Shown here: positions 36,381 to 49,500 of the stretch, piece by piece | Layout of the letters: every line of letters starts with the position of its first letter | Numbering within the stretch: position 1 is the first letter of the stretch | NCBI RefSeq assembly: GCF_905220365.1 | Contig: NC_061143.1 | Span: 9,672,001 to 9,736,000 of the forward strand | Reading direction: 5' to 3' | DNA length: 64,000 nt | DNA from: Vanessa cardui | Lineage: Eukaryota; Arthropoda; Insecta; Lepidoptera; Nymphalidae | The notes under the pieces: generated by a model | Databases searched by the model: none | What the model was told of the DNA's origin: nothing | Seen by the model: only the letters and a program-made list of their open reading frames with translations | Position numbers and translations under genes: made by a program

Positions 36381-37211
36381 AAATTGTATAATCAAATTGA
36401 ATTTATAGCAATATGAATTAAAATCACAGAAAACAAAATCTGCTATAAGTCCTTTGACTTTGTACTACCTCTATCTTTCCATCGACTTTTTGACTTCAAG
36501 ACAAGGTAGAGCGTGAGTTCGAACTTCACCTACTACAACAATAGTGTTGTCTTGCTCGGGCTAGTAGGGACAGTTGCATAGGCAAATCTTCTCCTACCTC
36601 CATAGAGAACGTTTAAGAATTCCAGGCAAAGGAAAAGCTAGTGTTTGCAACAGCGTTTTTGATGCTACGTCATAATCAACGCTCGATTAGGAACCTCTTT
36701 TATAAATGCATTTTCCAATTCAAATTAAATACTTTAAACATTCTTAATATATAATTGGAAAAGATATAATATTACTGTCTATAAATCTCGATTTTTTTTT
36801 TTGTATCGATTAAATAAAAATAAAAATTGTGCGTTATCAGCAAATTCGAAACATTTAAAAAATGACTTACTTTCCTTAAATCGTTTGAAGAACATAATGA
36901 AATAAACTATACACACAACGTAAATTAATTTAAAACTTTCTCGTACTTTCCAACGTACAAGCCTGATGGACGGACGTTTGATTTTTACTTGTTAATATTG
37001 ATTAGATAAATGAACAACCCCATGCATGGCTGATGCTTCAATTGTTCTCATATCCGCTCGCTAATGATGGACAAATGAAACTAACACGACAGCCATGTTG
37101 CCCGCCATCTTTATTACAGACTATAAAGTAATAATTTGATGCTGACGTCATTATATTTATTTCGGTGTTATCATACAAAATAATTGTATTTATAGAAGCT
37201 TATAACTTTCG
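36381..37211. other. AT-rich DNA with no recognised gene
   Basis: Nothing supported. Confidence 0.4.
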
Positions 37212-37484
37212 TAAATATGTCGAGTCAGGGCTGCAGCCCAAAATTAGTCCATTATAATTTTTTTATTACTTATATCATTAACGGATCGCGTCCCAAGTAA
37301 CTTTAAGGTGGGGTACGCCATGGAACCCCATAAAATATCCCATAAGTTTTTTTTGCAAATTTTTCCGCAGTTCGGTTAAATTAGAGTTTGTATAATTTAA
37401 CTGGAATTTACTTCTATAATATAATAAAACATAAAAAAATATTTTGGATCACTTTTGGGCTGCAGCCCTGATTCGACATATTTA
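37212..37484. mobile_element. Small inverted-repeat element
   Basis: Arms of about 39 bp (37212-37250 and 37446-37484, about 35 matching) contain TAAATATGTCGA and the self-complementary GGGCTGCAGCCC. Weaker similarity (ATAACTTT) extends outward. No clear target duplication. Confidence 0.6.
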
Positions 37485-40400
37485 TTTACCATAACTTTGT
37501 AACAGATTTACAAAACTCTTTCAATTTTTTTTAATTGCATAAATATAAAACTTTTTTTTAACATTGAGTTTTCTTTTTATTAATTGCAAGTGAAATTCTG
37601 TTATTCCTCAACGATTTCAAAGCGTAAACAGGGCGTGTAAGCAGTCCAGATGGCTCTTGAGTTGTTATTATTATAAAAAATTATACCCTTCTACGCCAGA
37701 CGCGAGTTAAGATCTTCTTTGATATATTTAAGTTATAGAAATCTTTGAACCTTAAGAAGTTAGATTATATGCTTAAAAAACGAATGAATAAAAAAAGAAC
37801 AACGTGTTGCTCATTGATCACTTAAGGTCAATTAAGTATTACATAAACATAAGTAGTAATTAGCACTAAACATTTGTATATAATAGATTTTATGAAAAAT
37901 CTGATTTCATATATTATGAATTTGGCATTTATCAATACTCCAATTTTATTTTCATTCTCGTTACAAGTAAACAATTCTGTATGAAACAGCAACTTTGTGT
38001 ATAAAATAGAAGAAAACTGTTTGAATTATTAATATTTATAAAGTCACACATTTTATATATTTTACTGATTTAATAGATACTTCAGAAGTAAATTACAAAA
38101 AATACTATCAACTAAATATCAACAAACAAAATGAAAAGCCAACTGTAACACTATTAATAGATTCTAAGCGATCGTTTATGAGTACAATCTTCTAGCAAGC
38201 TAAAGTAGACACAAATGAACCTAGAAACGCAAATAGCTTATAGTTCTGAATTCGAATCAACAGCGCAAAACATCCTGGCAACGAGGAAATGGCGCGCGTG
38301 CCGCGTAAACTTCCTGCGCCGTGACGACGTTGGAAGCAAAGAAAGTCCCATAGATGCGGCACATTCGTTTACAAACCACACAGATAAAACGACAGTAGTC
38401 TTTGGATAGATACTAAGAAGAAGTTGCTTTCACTATTTATGATGTTTTTAATAAGAAAAGGCAATAAGATAAATAACCAAAAATTGCAAAATTGCTATGT
38501 AAAATCTCCTTTGAGTAAAAACAGTAGCAAAATTAAGTTTAAATAATGTTTTATAAAACTGTGTACAATACCAAGAGAGAGAGCAGGAAGGATAACCTGC
38601 ATAAAACTTTTTCCTTACGTGATGAATTAGATTTATAAATTACTGTTATAGCATAACAACAATTGTTATCAAATATTATACTACTGCATAGGTCCAAAAT
38701 ACCTACTGTTATTTTTTCTCTTTATGCTTTTCGGCTAGGCATATGACTCCACTCCACCTTATGGTGAGTGGAAGTGGAGTCCAAACGCAGAGACGACCAG
38801 TACAGTCAACAAGAATGAGCAGCACTGGTCGCCCTCGCCACGCAGCCAAGCAAGATGTCTCTTCTCTCTCTTGATCTCTCTTGATCATTGCCGAACCACA
38901 CCGCAGGTCATTGCTGAAATGAGGAATCTATTCGTCATCAATAACGACTTTCCATAACGTTAGTAATATATGTAATAGTAATATTTAATAATATTTTTAT
39001 CCAATATATAAAAGGTGTCATTGGATAAATAGTAAAACAACAAAAATAATGTATTTTATTTACAATTTCATTTATAAAAGAATATATCATACAACCGGTA
39101 AATTTTGTAAGTGCCGCATCTACTCGAATGCAACTAACATCTCAAAGCGATTGCATTGTTAAATAACGCCTTCATTCGACATACTTATCCTCTAAAAGGT
39201 AGCATTGTAATTAAAATATTTAAAGAAAAAGTACTCGTTGTTTTACCTTCAACCCATATATTTAAAGGTCAGTTTCGCTTGGAGATTTTTTGCAGTTAAT
39301 TAGTAATCCTACTGTAGACGCGCAAGTTTATTTTCACGACAATTAAACTCAGAGCGGGTCAGCAGTTACGTAACTTTATGTTCGTAACAAAATATATAGG
39401 GAAAATGTTTGTTTGTACAACATAGGAATATATTAATTACATATACACTATTACATGAAGGTGCTTCCTGCATCCCGCGGTATCACTCACACTAAGCAGG
39501 CTTAAGAAACTGAATTTAGTATTTGTTAATTTCCTAGCGGATATTTTTAAATATAATTTAATTAAAGTATCTGTTTGTAATATTAAAATAACCACATTTT
39601 ATCTATATGCATAACACGGTATAAAAAAATATATATTTTTTTTTTAAGATTTTTGTCTATTTGTTCCGCCTAATCTCTGGAATGGCTGCAACCATTTTTT
39701 CGGGACTTTCATTGGCAGACAGATGATGTAATATAGAATCATCAATATAGGGTAATCAATCAATATCAATATAGGGAATGGGTAATATTTTGTACAAAGG
39801 TGTCCACTTGCCATCAGGTCTCATATATCATTAAAGAAATCAAAAAAAGTGTGAGGATGCTACCCAAACAGAGGACACTTGATTTTTATACAAATTTTCA
39901 ATAGAATATTTCCTACTGTGGCTATTAGCAATGGTTACCACGAATTGCTATCCCTAACTATTAAAAATACAAAAGTGTCGTATATAAGGAATTACAAATA
40001 CAAGGATCAACTATGTAATTAATAAGCTTTAGTACAAACTAGAATTAGCGAGTAAGATCATTATTTAAATCACAAAGCGATCAGCGAACATGTTTAATTA
40101 AGATCCCATTTCAAATGTATATAAATTCAAATTTTTATACACAACACGACAATATGTAAATATATAATCGAAGTGATCAAGTAAACGGGAGGATATCTTA
40201 TGTAATTATCAACTTCTAATTAGTGTTTGCATTAAAGGTGCAAATACTTTGGTCTCATGTTACGTTAATTTAAATTTTAAATATATGCAAAACATAATTT
40301 GAATATGGAATGCTATGTGCGAACCCTTTTACCTAGCTTTACCCTTTATATGCCATAATTACATGTTACTACATAACCCGTAAAAAAAAACATGTTCAGC

Positions 40401-40498
40401 CTACGTTATCTACATTACTTATAAATATTACCTATAACAATTGTTCAAAACTTTCAATGAGTGATAAAATAATAATGATATCCAATTTAAGGGATGGC
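37485..40498. other. AT-rich DNA with no recognised gene
   Basis: A GC-richer stretch at 38275-38375 lies in a 64-codon frame (38215-38409) with no recognisable domain. 39640-39730 is a dispersed repeat shared with 29748. Confidence 0.4.
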
Positions 40499-40509
40499 TA
40501 ATTACCACA

Positions 40510-40787
40510 GAGCCAGAACCGAGATGGCCCTGTGGTTAGAACACGTGCATCTTAACTGATGATTGCGGGTTCAAAGCAGAGCAAGCACCACTGAATATTC
40601 AATCGAGTCGAGGTGAAGGAAAACATCATGAGGAAACCTGCATGTGTCTAATTTCATAGAAATTCCACATGTGTATTCCACCAACCCGCATTGGAACAGC
40701 GTGGTGTAATATTTTTCAAACCTTCTACTCAAAGGTATAGGCCTTAGCCCAGCAGTGGGAAATTTACACTTGTTATTGTTGTTGTTG
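40510..40787 (+). mobile_element. tRNA-derived SINE (Metulj-like)
   Basis: Boxes A and B are recognisable and a stretch near box B is shortened. TAATTACCACA flanks it at 40499-40509 and 40788-40798 as an 11-bp target duplication. Confidence 0.87.
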
Positions 40788-40798
40788 TAATTACCACA

Positions 40799-40905
40799 TA
40801 GACCGTCAATGCGCCACCAACCTTGAGATCTAAGAGGTTCGGTGCCTTGTATCTGTAATAAAACTTGACTCTTTTAAACCGGAATACATTATACAATAAT
40901 GCTGA
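40799..40905 (+). repeat. Fragment of dispersed retroposon
   Basis: CCGTCAATGCGCCACCAACC and GTGCCTTGTATCTGTAATAA match the 25248 copy. It starts at the SINE's target duplication. Confidence 0.5.
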
Positions 40906-43369
40906 GGCAATTTTACAAGGATATTTCTATTTACCAACAACGGAAAGTGGATTTTTTTAGCACGAAAATTGTGCTAATGCTTAATACTGTTCAGCCCAAT
41001 TAATAAAAAAATAATAAATATCAAAGATTAAAATAAAATATGTAAACAAAATCTATTGTATATGCTATATTCTCTTCATCAGCATCTATAGATTATTCAT
41101 TTTAAGTGAAAAGTATTTTTAGTGTTTTAATGTATTCATTATAATATTCCATGCAAGGAAAGTTATTAACGTTCCAGCGATGTTTGACAAGAACAGTAAA
41201 CGATTTAGCAAAGAAAAAAATATTGTAAAATGCACCTCAAGCGTTTTCAATTATACGCATGAACGTAAGGAATTACTGATGAACCCTCTGGGAGAACAGG
41301 CTGAGGACTGAGGAGACAGGCGTCCAAGTAAGGAGAATTATTCTTAAGGCTGTGACTGTTACTTATCACAATATACTCACTATTTTGACCTGTAATATAA
41401 TATATATAAAACCTTAAAATATGATATCTTTTTGGGATAGTAATATAGTCCAATAATTTTGGATATTTTTAATGTATTTCATCGTTTGCATACACGAAAA
41501 TTTTGGACTATTATGAACATTACAAAAAGGCTTACTTTTCTTATTTATTTTTATTTTTACTTTCAGTGCTTAAAGATCGAAAATATGAGTCCTAACGCTT
41601 TCCTTTCAACATGTGCATAGTCGGGATAGTGGATAGCTTTTTTTGTTCAAAATGTAAAGAAAATAAATGTATGTACATAGGGTTAAAAAAAAACATTTTT
41701 TAAAATTGCACAGATATAAAAGATACAGTAAATTTTACCTTAGTGTGTTTAAAAAAAAACCCATATAAACAAAACTCACAGATAAAAAAAATTATAAATG
41801 TACGAAGTCACTACATTATTTCTAAGGAAACATCCATTTAACGCAGGAATTAAACACTTATGTCTAGATTATTCGACTTGTCTAGACATTTTAAGTGGCC
41901 GGTTCCAAAGATCTCACCGCGCAAATGTGGTTTAATGGACAGTGAAAAAGAGCGCGAAAATACCTTCGGTTCGCGTTTTTTACTTTTTTTATGATTGATG
42001 ATTCAGTACGAATACAGATAAGTAATTCCATTAAGGAATTATCACTAAAAAAAAAAAGCTTTGACTTGAGTAAGAGTTACTGTGGCTTCAAAATAATAAT
42101 TAGTTTTTTTTTTTTTTAATATTATATCTGTAGAATATTTACCAAAAAGAAAATATTGGAATAACTCATATTTGAATAAGTCAGTTAATTAAATTTGAAT
42201 ATTGCTCATTTTGCGTTAATTTACATTTATTTTTATAAATATACATCCTTGAATACATAGTATACATTACAAATAAATAAAAAAAGACGTTTTCGCTTCG
42301 TTCCCACTTAGAATTTTCGCATCATAATAAATTTTGTTCCTTTCACATCCATTATCTGCACGTAAATTGTCTGTATCTAATTAAAAGTTAGTCACAAGGG
42401 ATGAGAGTTGAGATGTATTAAACAAAGACGCCTTCGAATGTAATTATTTTCAACAGAACAAAGAAAATAATAAAAAGCTTCATTGAAATAGACTTTGCGA
42501 CTTTTAATACAGAGACTTCTTTTTTACTATTATATTGTTAAGCTTCTTGGCATTAATAGTTAGTTCCTTTACCTCAATAATGATAGGAAAAAAAAATAGT
42601 GACAGACTAACTTCCACATAATAGAATAACACATCCTTGTTACAAAACAAGTGAGAATGACAACTTTCTCAATCTCTCTGTACTGGTAAAACTGTCCAAT
42701 TGAATAATATTCCTATTATTCAAATATAGATATATTATCCAATTTGAATAATGTTCCTCATAGGTTTATCATAATATTATGGAGGATTTACAATGTGGTA
42801 TACATAGTATACATTCAATTTATGCGATTTTAAAACGATGTACTAATATCTTCGAATCAATAAACCTAGCGATTGTAAAATTGTAAAAAAAAATAAAAGA
42901 AAAAATGGCGGGAGGTCCTTCATCGTTGATAGGATAAACATTTTATTATTCCACACGCAAAGCCCCAAGGTTCCGCTCTGACAGGTATTATTTTAATTTC
43001 AACTGCTAGTCTTATTTTTTTAATCGCAACAGGTGTCGAGTGGTTTATGCGTCCTGACAACGCGTGCCTGTGAGAAAAATTCTTTCATGCGAATGTTATA
43101 GACTAAAGAGTTTTTATTTACTATAGAATCGAATAAGTACTAATTAAAAAAAAGTCGATTAAAATTAATCGATGCATTCTACAATAATTGTATAAAAAAT
43201 AAATCAAAATGTGATATTGACAGAAGCCGAATTCAACGTTCAAGTTTAATAAAGAGGAAGATGGTGTATAATGAAATAAACCGGTATTTAATATCGATAT
43301 TTTTATATATAGATTATATTTATTCTATTTCTAGAAAAATGCAATTGAAACACTCTACCCACATTTAAT
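40906..43369. other. AT-rich DNA with no recognised gene
   Basis: Nothing supported beyond simple A/T runs. GAGCGCGAAAATACC at about 41951 resembles an E2F site but leads into no gene I can see. Confidence 0.35.
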
Positions 43370-43520
43370 AAAATCAAAATACCTATTCCTTATTCAAGTA
43401 GACTTATAAAAGCAATGTTGAATCGTCATGTTAAATAAATGTAAGCGTACCACCGGTGCGGAAAGTAGATTCCACTAAGAAGAACCGACAAGAAACTAGA
43501 AGTTTTCCTTTTTCGCTATT
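43370..43520 (-). repeat. CR1-like LINE 3' end, worn
   Basis: AAATCAAAATACCTATTCCT, ATTCAAGTAGACTTATAAAA, CACCGGTGCGGAAAGTAGAT and GACAAGAAACT mark the family. Confidence 0.6.
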
Positions 43521-45359
43521 ACAATTAATTAATTAAATTTTTATGTTATTTTAATTTTTTATTTTATTGTGGTTATACATACATAATATTTTTGTAAACA
43601 TTTGTGAAGCCAATTAAAGTTTATACATTTTATTAAAAACTTTCCGAAGAGAGTCTCACTTATTTTATTTTCATGGCGGTACTTACCTCGACTTTCTTAG
43701 AGAAAACCTTACCAACGAAACTATCTTAAGGCCAGAAACATTATTTCAAAATTGACAGCAGTCGAGATCAGCGCCACCAAAAAAAAAACAATAACCTCTT
43801 CAGTACTATAACATGGTTATAAATACAATAAATGGAAATCAGTGTTTCTAAAATAAAAATAAAAAAAAATTAATAATTAAATTTAAAATTGGAACACGAT
43901 TTATAATGAATTATAAATTACCATTCACTATATTAAATATTCGTAACGTATTAAATATTCACACATCTCTAGCAAGTAGCATTCCAGCAATCTCCAAGCA
44001 TGTGATTGTTGATGTGATTTTGTTGCCAGAGCTAAAAATCTTTTTCATGATAAAATAACTTAAACATAAGTCATTAATATCCTCTTTATTTGAATCGTAT
44101 TCATAGAAAAATAAAAACAATACAATCATAATTCCACGCATTGAAACGCAATCCGTGCCAATAACTCACGCTGCTTTCAGTTCATCATCCATCATTATTA
44201 TTGTTTATGCTCACGAGTTAACATAAATTATTAAAAAAAAAAACTCTTTTGTAACACAGTATTTTATAGAAATTATAAATAAGGTTTTATATATAATTGT
44301 ACATTATGTTTTAAATAAAGTATTTAAATGAGATGTGAGGCCATCATTCATCAACTTTTTAGTCAGCCAATTCAAAAAGCCCTGATGATTTTTTTTTTAG
44401 TTTACTTCTTCTATTTGAAATAAATTTGCAAAGCTGCAATCAAAATTGCAACACTTTCAGATATCAGTTAAGTCGTTTATATAATAATAATAAACAAAAT
44501 AAACTCAATGATTGCAGACCTTTTTTTTGTACTCTGTATAATTAAAAAAACAATTCAAGTCGTCAACGCATTGACGCTAAAAAGCTAGATAGATGATTTT
44601 GGCAGAATTGCCTTAATGTCTGAAGACGTCATTACTTTCAAAAATAAATTTTATTACAACAAAGTCAGTAGATTTTATTCATTATCGACCAATAGATAGT
44701 ATAAAATGTATGTTATTCATTATTATAAAAATTATGTTTACTTATTTGTTGAAACTTTCAATATGAATAAGTTATAAGGAATATTTATACTCTATTAGTT
44801 TGATAGCGAATAGTTTTCTGATCTTTATTTTTTTTCTCCAACTAGTATTTTAACTGCATTCTTTCGACCTTTTCCTTACAGCAACAGAATTCATGTTTTT
44901 TTTTAAATTTATTTATTGGGTTTGCTAGCGATTTTACATTTGTCATTTTAACATAAATATACAATTAGATGATATGCATCCAAATATTATGTAAAATCAT
45001 TTAAAAGTATACACTACATGCTAATAAAATTATTAATTACTATTACTTACTACAACAACAAAAGTGAAAAAAAAAACAAAACCAAACGAAAAATGAGCAG
45101 AAGAAAATATGTTGTCTTATCACTTATTATTTCACTAGTCACAAATCATTGAAGCTTTCACAGTTTTTAGATTGAAAGAGCAATTTTGTAACCATATATA
45201 ACCATACCTATTAATTTTTCAGGTAATGTAATCAACGAGAAGCTAATAAGAAAATTTTATCCCTTAAATAAACTTTGTCATAGATAGTTTTTTTACTTAA
45301 CTTAATATAGTAATTAAGCTAATGGCAAAACCTGTGGTTTTATCCACATTACAAAAATA
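43521..45359. other. AT-rich DNA with no recognised gene
   Basis: Nothing supported. Confidence 0.4.
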
Positions 45360-45544
45360 ACGTCTAGCGAAAAAACCGTCTCTCCCCGTTGTAACCCCCA
45401 AAGGGTGAACAAAAGTAAAAGTAAAAAAGTCTATTCGCCAGGATCCAAACTATGTCCACAAAAAAGTTATCTAAATCGGTTCAGTACTTTAAGCGTGAAA
45501 AGATATCAGACATAACTTTTGCAATCCTAATATTTGTATAGATG
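45360..45544 (+). repeat. LINE-type 3' fragment
   Basis: AACGTCTAGCG head, AAATCGGTTCAGTACTTTAA middle, and CAATCCTAATATTTGTATAG end, typical of a lepidopteran retroposon tail. Confidence 0.45.
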
Positions 45545-46314
45545 TTTGAATCTAATCAATGCACATCTAATAGTTCTAATACATACAGTGACATCTCTGG
45601 ACAATTTTAAAAAACGTTACTCCAGACTTTCTTTTAAGTCACAAAATTAACCGATTTAATTGCTATAAGAAAATCATCTCAATATGAATGAAACAAGCAT
45701 TAGCTTTTAATTATATAACACATTTCTTGTAGACATTATAACAATTTTTATGAATAATATTTGAAGTTAAAGAAATAATAACAGTGAAGTATATTTTGAC
45801 ATTGACAGCTGACGTTAAGTGGTGACAGATGACACAAATGGCATGAAATGTTGACGTTTCGTCTTATCAATTTACATATTTTATGTAGCCGCAGTTAATG
45901 AGTTAATACAAATTATAATACAAAACTGGAAACTATTAGGCTCACATTTTACAAACGAATATTGTCAAAACTGGTTTTCGTTGAATAGTTTTCATTAAGG
46001 TCGGTATGAGATTTTGCAACATATTTCGTAGTTTCTTTGTCAATAAATTTTAATGTTATTGAAGTGATTCATCAAATAATACCAACAAGATATATTTACG
46101 CCTTTTATTTTTGTTGTTAATAAGTGAATCAGTGAAAAACGTGGAATTTATGTACGTATATATAATTGTACGGAATAATCGAAATTTAATAGCTATGTGT
46201 TTTTTTAAATTACGTTTCTGTATAAAGTCAATAAAACTATTAAATAGTCTTTGTGATTGAATTATTAAATTTTAAAGAGGTTTTATATATTTTTTTTAGT
46301 GAATTAAAAAAAAA
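45545..46314 (+). promoter_or_regulatory. Upstream region and probable promoter of Syx7
   Basis: About 770 bases of AT-rich sequence lie between a degraded dispersed repeat and the Syx7 start codon. I see no convincing TATA box at a fixed distance. A transcription start and possibly a 5' UTR intron must lie here or further left, but neither can be placed from the sequence alone. Confidence 0.3.
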
Positions 46315-46535
46315 ATGGCAGAACGGGAGCCCATAAGTGGATCAAGCCGAGACTATGGAGCAATTGCAGCACCTCCCACAGTTGCCTTTGCGGATTTCAG
46401 CCCTACAGAACTATATAACCTCAGCGAAGGCATTGCGGATAATGTGAACACCATTAATAATGGATTGAGGGCATTAGAAAAGATGATGAAACAAATTGGA
46501 GGGCCTAATGACAGTATTCAGCTCCGAGATAAGAT
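46315..46535 (+). CDS. Syx7: Syx7 coding exon 1
   Basis: Begins MAEREPISGSSRDYGAIA and covers residues 1-73 plus two bases of codon 74. The donor is GTAAGA. The sequence just upstream, a T-run followed by AG at about 46291-46299, could be the acceptor of a 5' UTR intron; I cannot tell. Confidence 0.92.
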
Positions 46536-49500
46536 GTAAGAGAATTTTATTTTATTACTTTGCATTTAATAATATAAATTTCTCTATATACATACAAACA
46601 AAGATTTAAATCGTTAGATGCGCCCCTGCCATAGTATAGCCGCTATAAAATGTGTCAATCCTCAAATGAGTGAGCTTACTCATTCGCTACCAGTGTTCAT
46701 TTATACGCAGTGACAGTCAGACGTCATCCATTGCAATTAATGCGCTAATTATAATCCAAAAAAATCGCAAAATGCCGTCATGTGCCTTTCGAAAGTGCAA
46801 TCACAACTCAAGAAATACTAATAAAGCCCAGGGTGAAACATTTCACTCGTAACTATTTATATTTATTTTAATATTGAATTTATTTTATTCCGATGTCCGA
46901 AAAGACCACGAAATGAAAGAAATTGTGCGACAGAGAAAGTAGTATGGCATAATTTATGTAATTAACAGAGATGAATCTATTGTCTCAGTACCATTCTATT
47001 AACTAATATAACTAGATACACGGAAGTACTACGGAAGCGGTTTGGAAAGGGATCATCTATAAATGGACATTAACAGCGAAAATACTGTGGTAGCGTCGGC
47101 ATATTATGTTTTTTAAATATTATATTTTAAAAAAATGTTTTAAATTGCATTGTAATATTTTTGTAATATTAGTCCGTCAAAGTATATTTTGGCTCTTAGA
47201 AATCTAGTAGCTTAGTAAATGATAGGTGTTTTATTAAAAATGGTTAAGTGGTTCAGTCAAGAGTAACTAATTTGGTGCTGGAATAAAATTTAAATAATTG
47301 CAAAATACCTTTCTTAAATTACGTTTTTATTATTTAGATTTCCGCAAGACACGTTGGAAAGAATAGTGGATAAAGGTAGTACAGTGAGACCAGGGAGATG
47401 AGGCGTGGTCACCTACGAAATTTAGTCGAGTTTGTCCTGCCTAGAACAAACAACAACTTGGAACCATAAAATACAATTAAATAAGTTCGTAAATGCTACG
47501 CTGATGTACGCCTTCATCATATTCATAAAAATGTTCAGAGAACAAACAGGCAAAATTATAATAAATTGATTTTATTTCGTGGAGAATAAATATTATGTAA
47601 TAACGTGTATACATACACAAAAAAAAATATAATACTATTTTTTATAATACAATAATATATTTTTTTGTTAAAATTATAATTTATTATTAATAACGTGTAT
47701 TATTTTTTGCAATTATTACAAACAATTAAAACAACCTAATTTCTTACATTTTACAATTTGATGAAATTGTTGACCGTACTTCGCATGCATCTGTGTGAGC
47801 GCGTAAGCGACTTGTCAACACACGCATTTTAAAAATTTTCCACAGTTTTTGAAGGTGAGGGCGCATCTAAAGATTTAAATCTTTGCATACAAAAGAAAAA
47901 TTATATAAACCTGTCACTTTTATCAGTGAAATTGATGGATTGAGTGAAAGTGATATTTGTATCATTTATAACTTTTTTTGTAATATTTTAAACATACAAA
48001 ATAATTTGAAGCAATAAAAGTTACTTTATTTAAATATATTTTCATTACAAGTTTACAAGACTACATATACAGGATTATTGCGAACAGATGATGAATGATT
48101 TCAATATATATTATTTTGAATGATTATTTCTTTCCAGCCATGATACTCAGCAGAATGTGAACAGCTCTGTGTCAGCGACAGCGCGGGACATACAAAGACT
48201 TGGTGTGGTCGTCCGGAGAGGAGATAAACCACAGAAGTTACAAGTTGAGAGGCTCACACAAGCATTTAGGGATGCTCTTGCAAAATATTCCTCTGTCCAA
48301 AAGGTATTTTATTATAATTAATTTAATTTTAATATACTAGTTTATATTATAACTGTTCTCAACAAAAAGCACAACCAATTCTTATGTTTTGAACTTAACA
48401 ATTACCAATATTGCATTTTAAGAAGTTTGTTTTTATTTAAAGTGTTAGACACAGTTGAAGACACTTAATTAGATTTTCTAGACATTCTTTTATACATTTT
48501 TGTGTATAAATATTTAGAATGAATGTACTTTTCATCATTGAATTTGTTTATGTATTTTCTCTTTGTAATGTTTAATACTAAGTGCATGTTTATTAATAAA
48601 CCTAATATATTAAGGTCACTAATGTATATCTTAATAGATTCCAATATTCCATATAATTTATGTTTCTAGAGTTTTGTGTCATATGTTAATAGAGATCATT
48701 CTTTTTATAAGATATTTCTTATATAAAACTATCTTGAGTTCTATAGTTTAAGGATCTTGTAATCTATGAAGAAAGCCAGGAAGTGTTTACCAAAAAGTTT
48801 TTATTTAATGAAATCTTTTTCAATTATAATCAAGTGCTGTCATATTTAATATAGATGTATTTCTTTTTAATTCTCCCTTATGAATATTTTATAATTGATG
48901 GATGATTTATGATTTAAATAAAACAAAGATGTCTTTATCTTTGGTTATATCATCACTAGAGAGGGAGTTGCAGTCTTATTTTCTCAGTTAAGCATAGCAA
49001 GATTCACTTTTCTACCTCCATATCATATATTTTTTATCACGACGCAATTTTACACATAATTACGACGTTTCTTTTATTACATTACCTTATTTAGAGAGAA
49101 GAAATATTTGACTTGTACAATATACCAAATTTTGGCCTTTCCTGAAGTCAATAGCCAAAACTGTCTGCTACCCGAATAAAAAAAAAATTGCATCAAATTT
49201 TTCAGCAAGTGTCAGAAAAAATGGCAGCACATATGCCAACTCAAGGTCGTTCCAAAAACGATCCTCAGGCTCTAGAAAGGCAGGCTATCGCTGATGATGA
49301 AGAAGCATCGTTATTAGCCAATCAGCAAGCTCAGGTAATCTTTTTACATTCTATAAATGATATTTCCATAATAGCAAATTGGAAGACTATTATTGTTGTC
49401 TTGTTTATATATATTTTCTTGGTGGTAGGGCTTTGTGCAGCCCTTCTGGGTAGGTAACTACCAATTCATCAGATATTATAGTACATCTTACGTAACATCT

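Noticed and set aside
38215..38409. 64-codon frame over a GC-richer patch
   Set aside because: No domain or clear splice signals. Composition alone is not enough.
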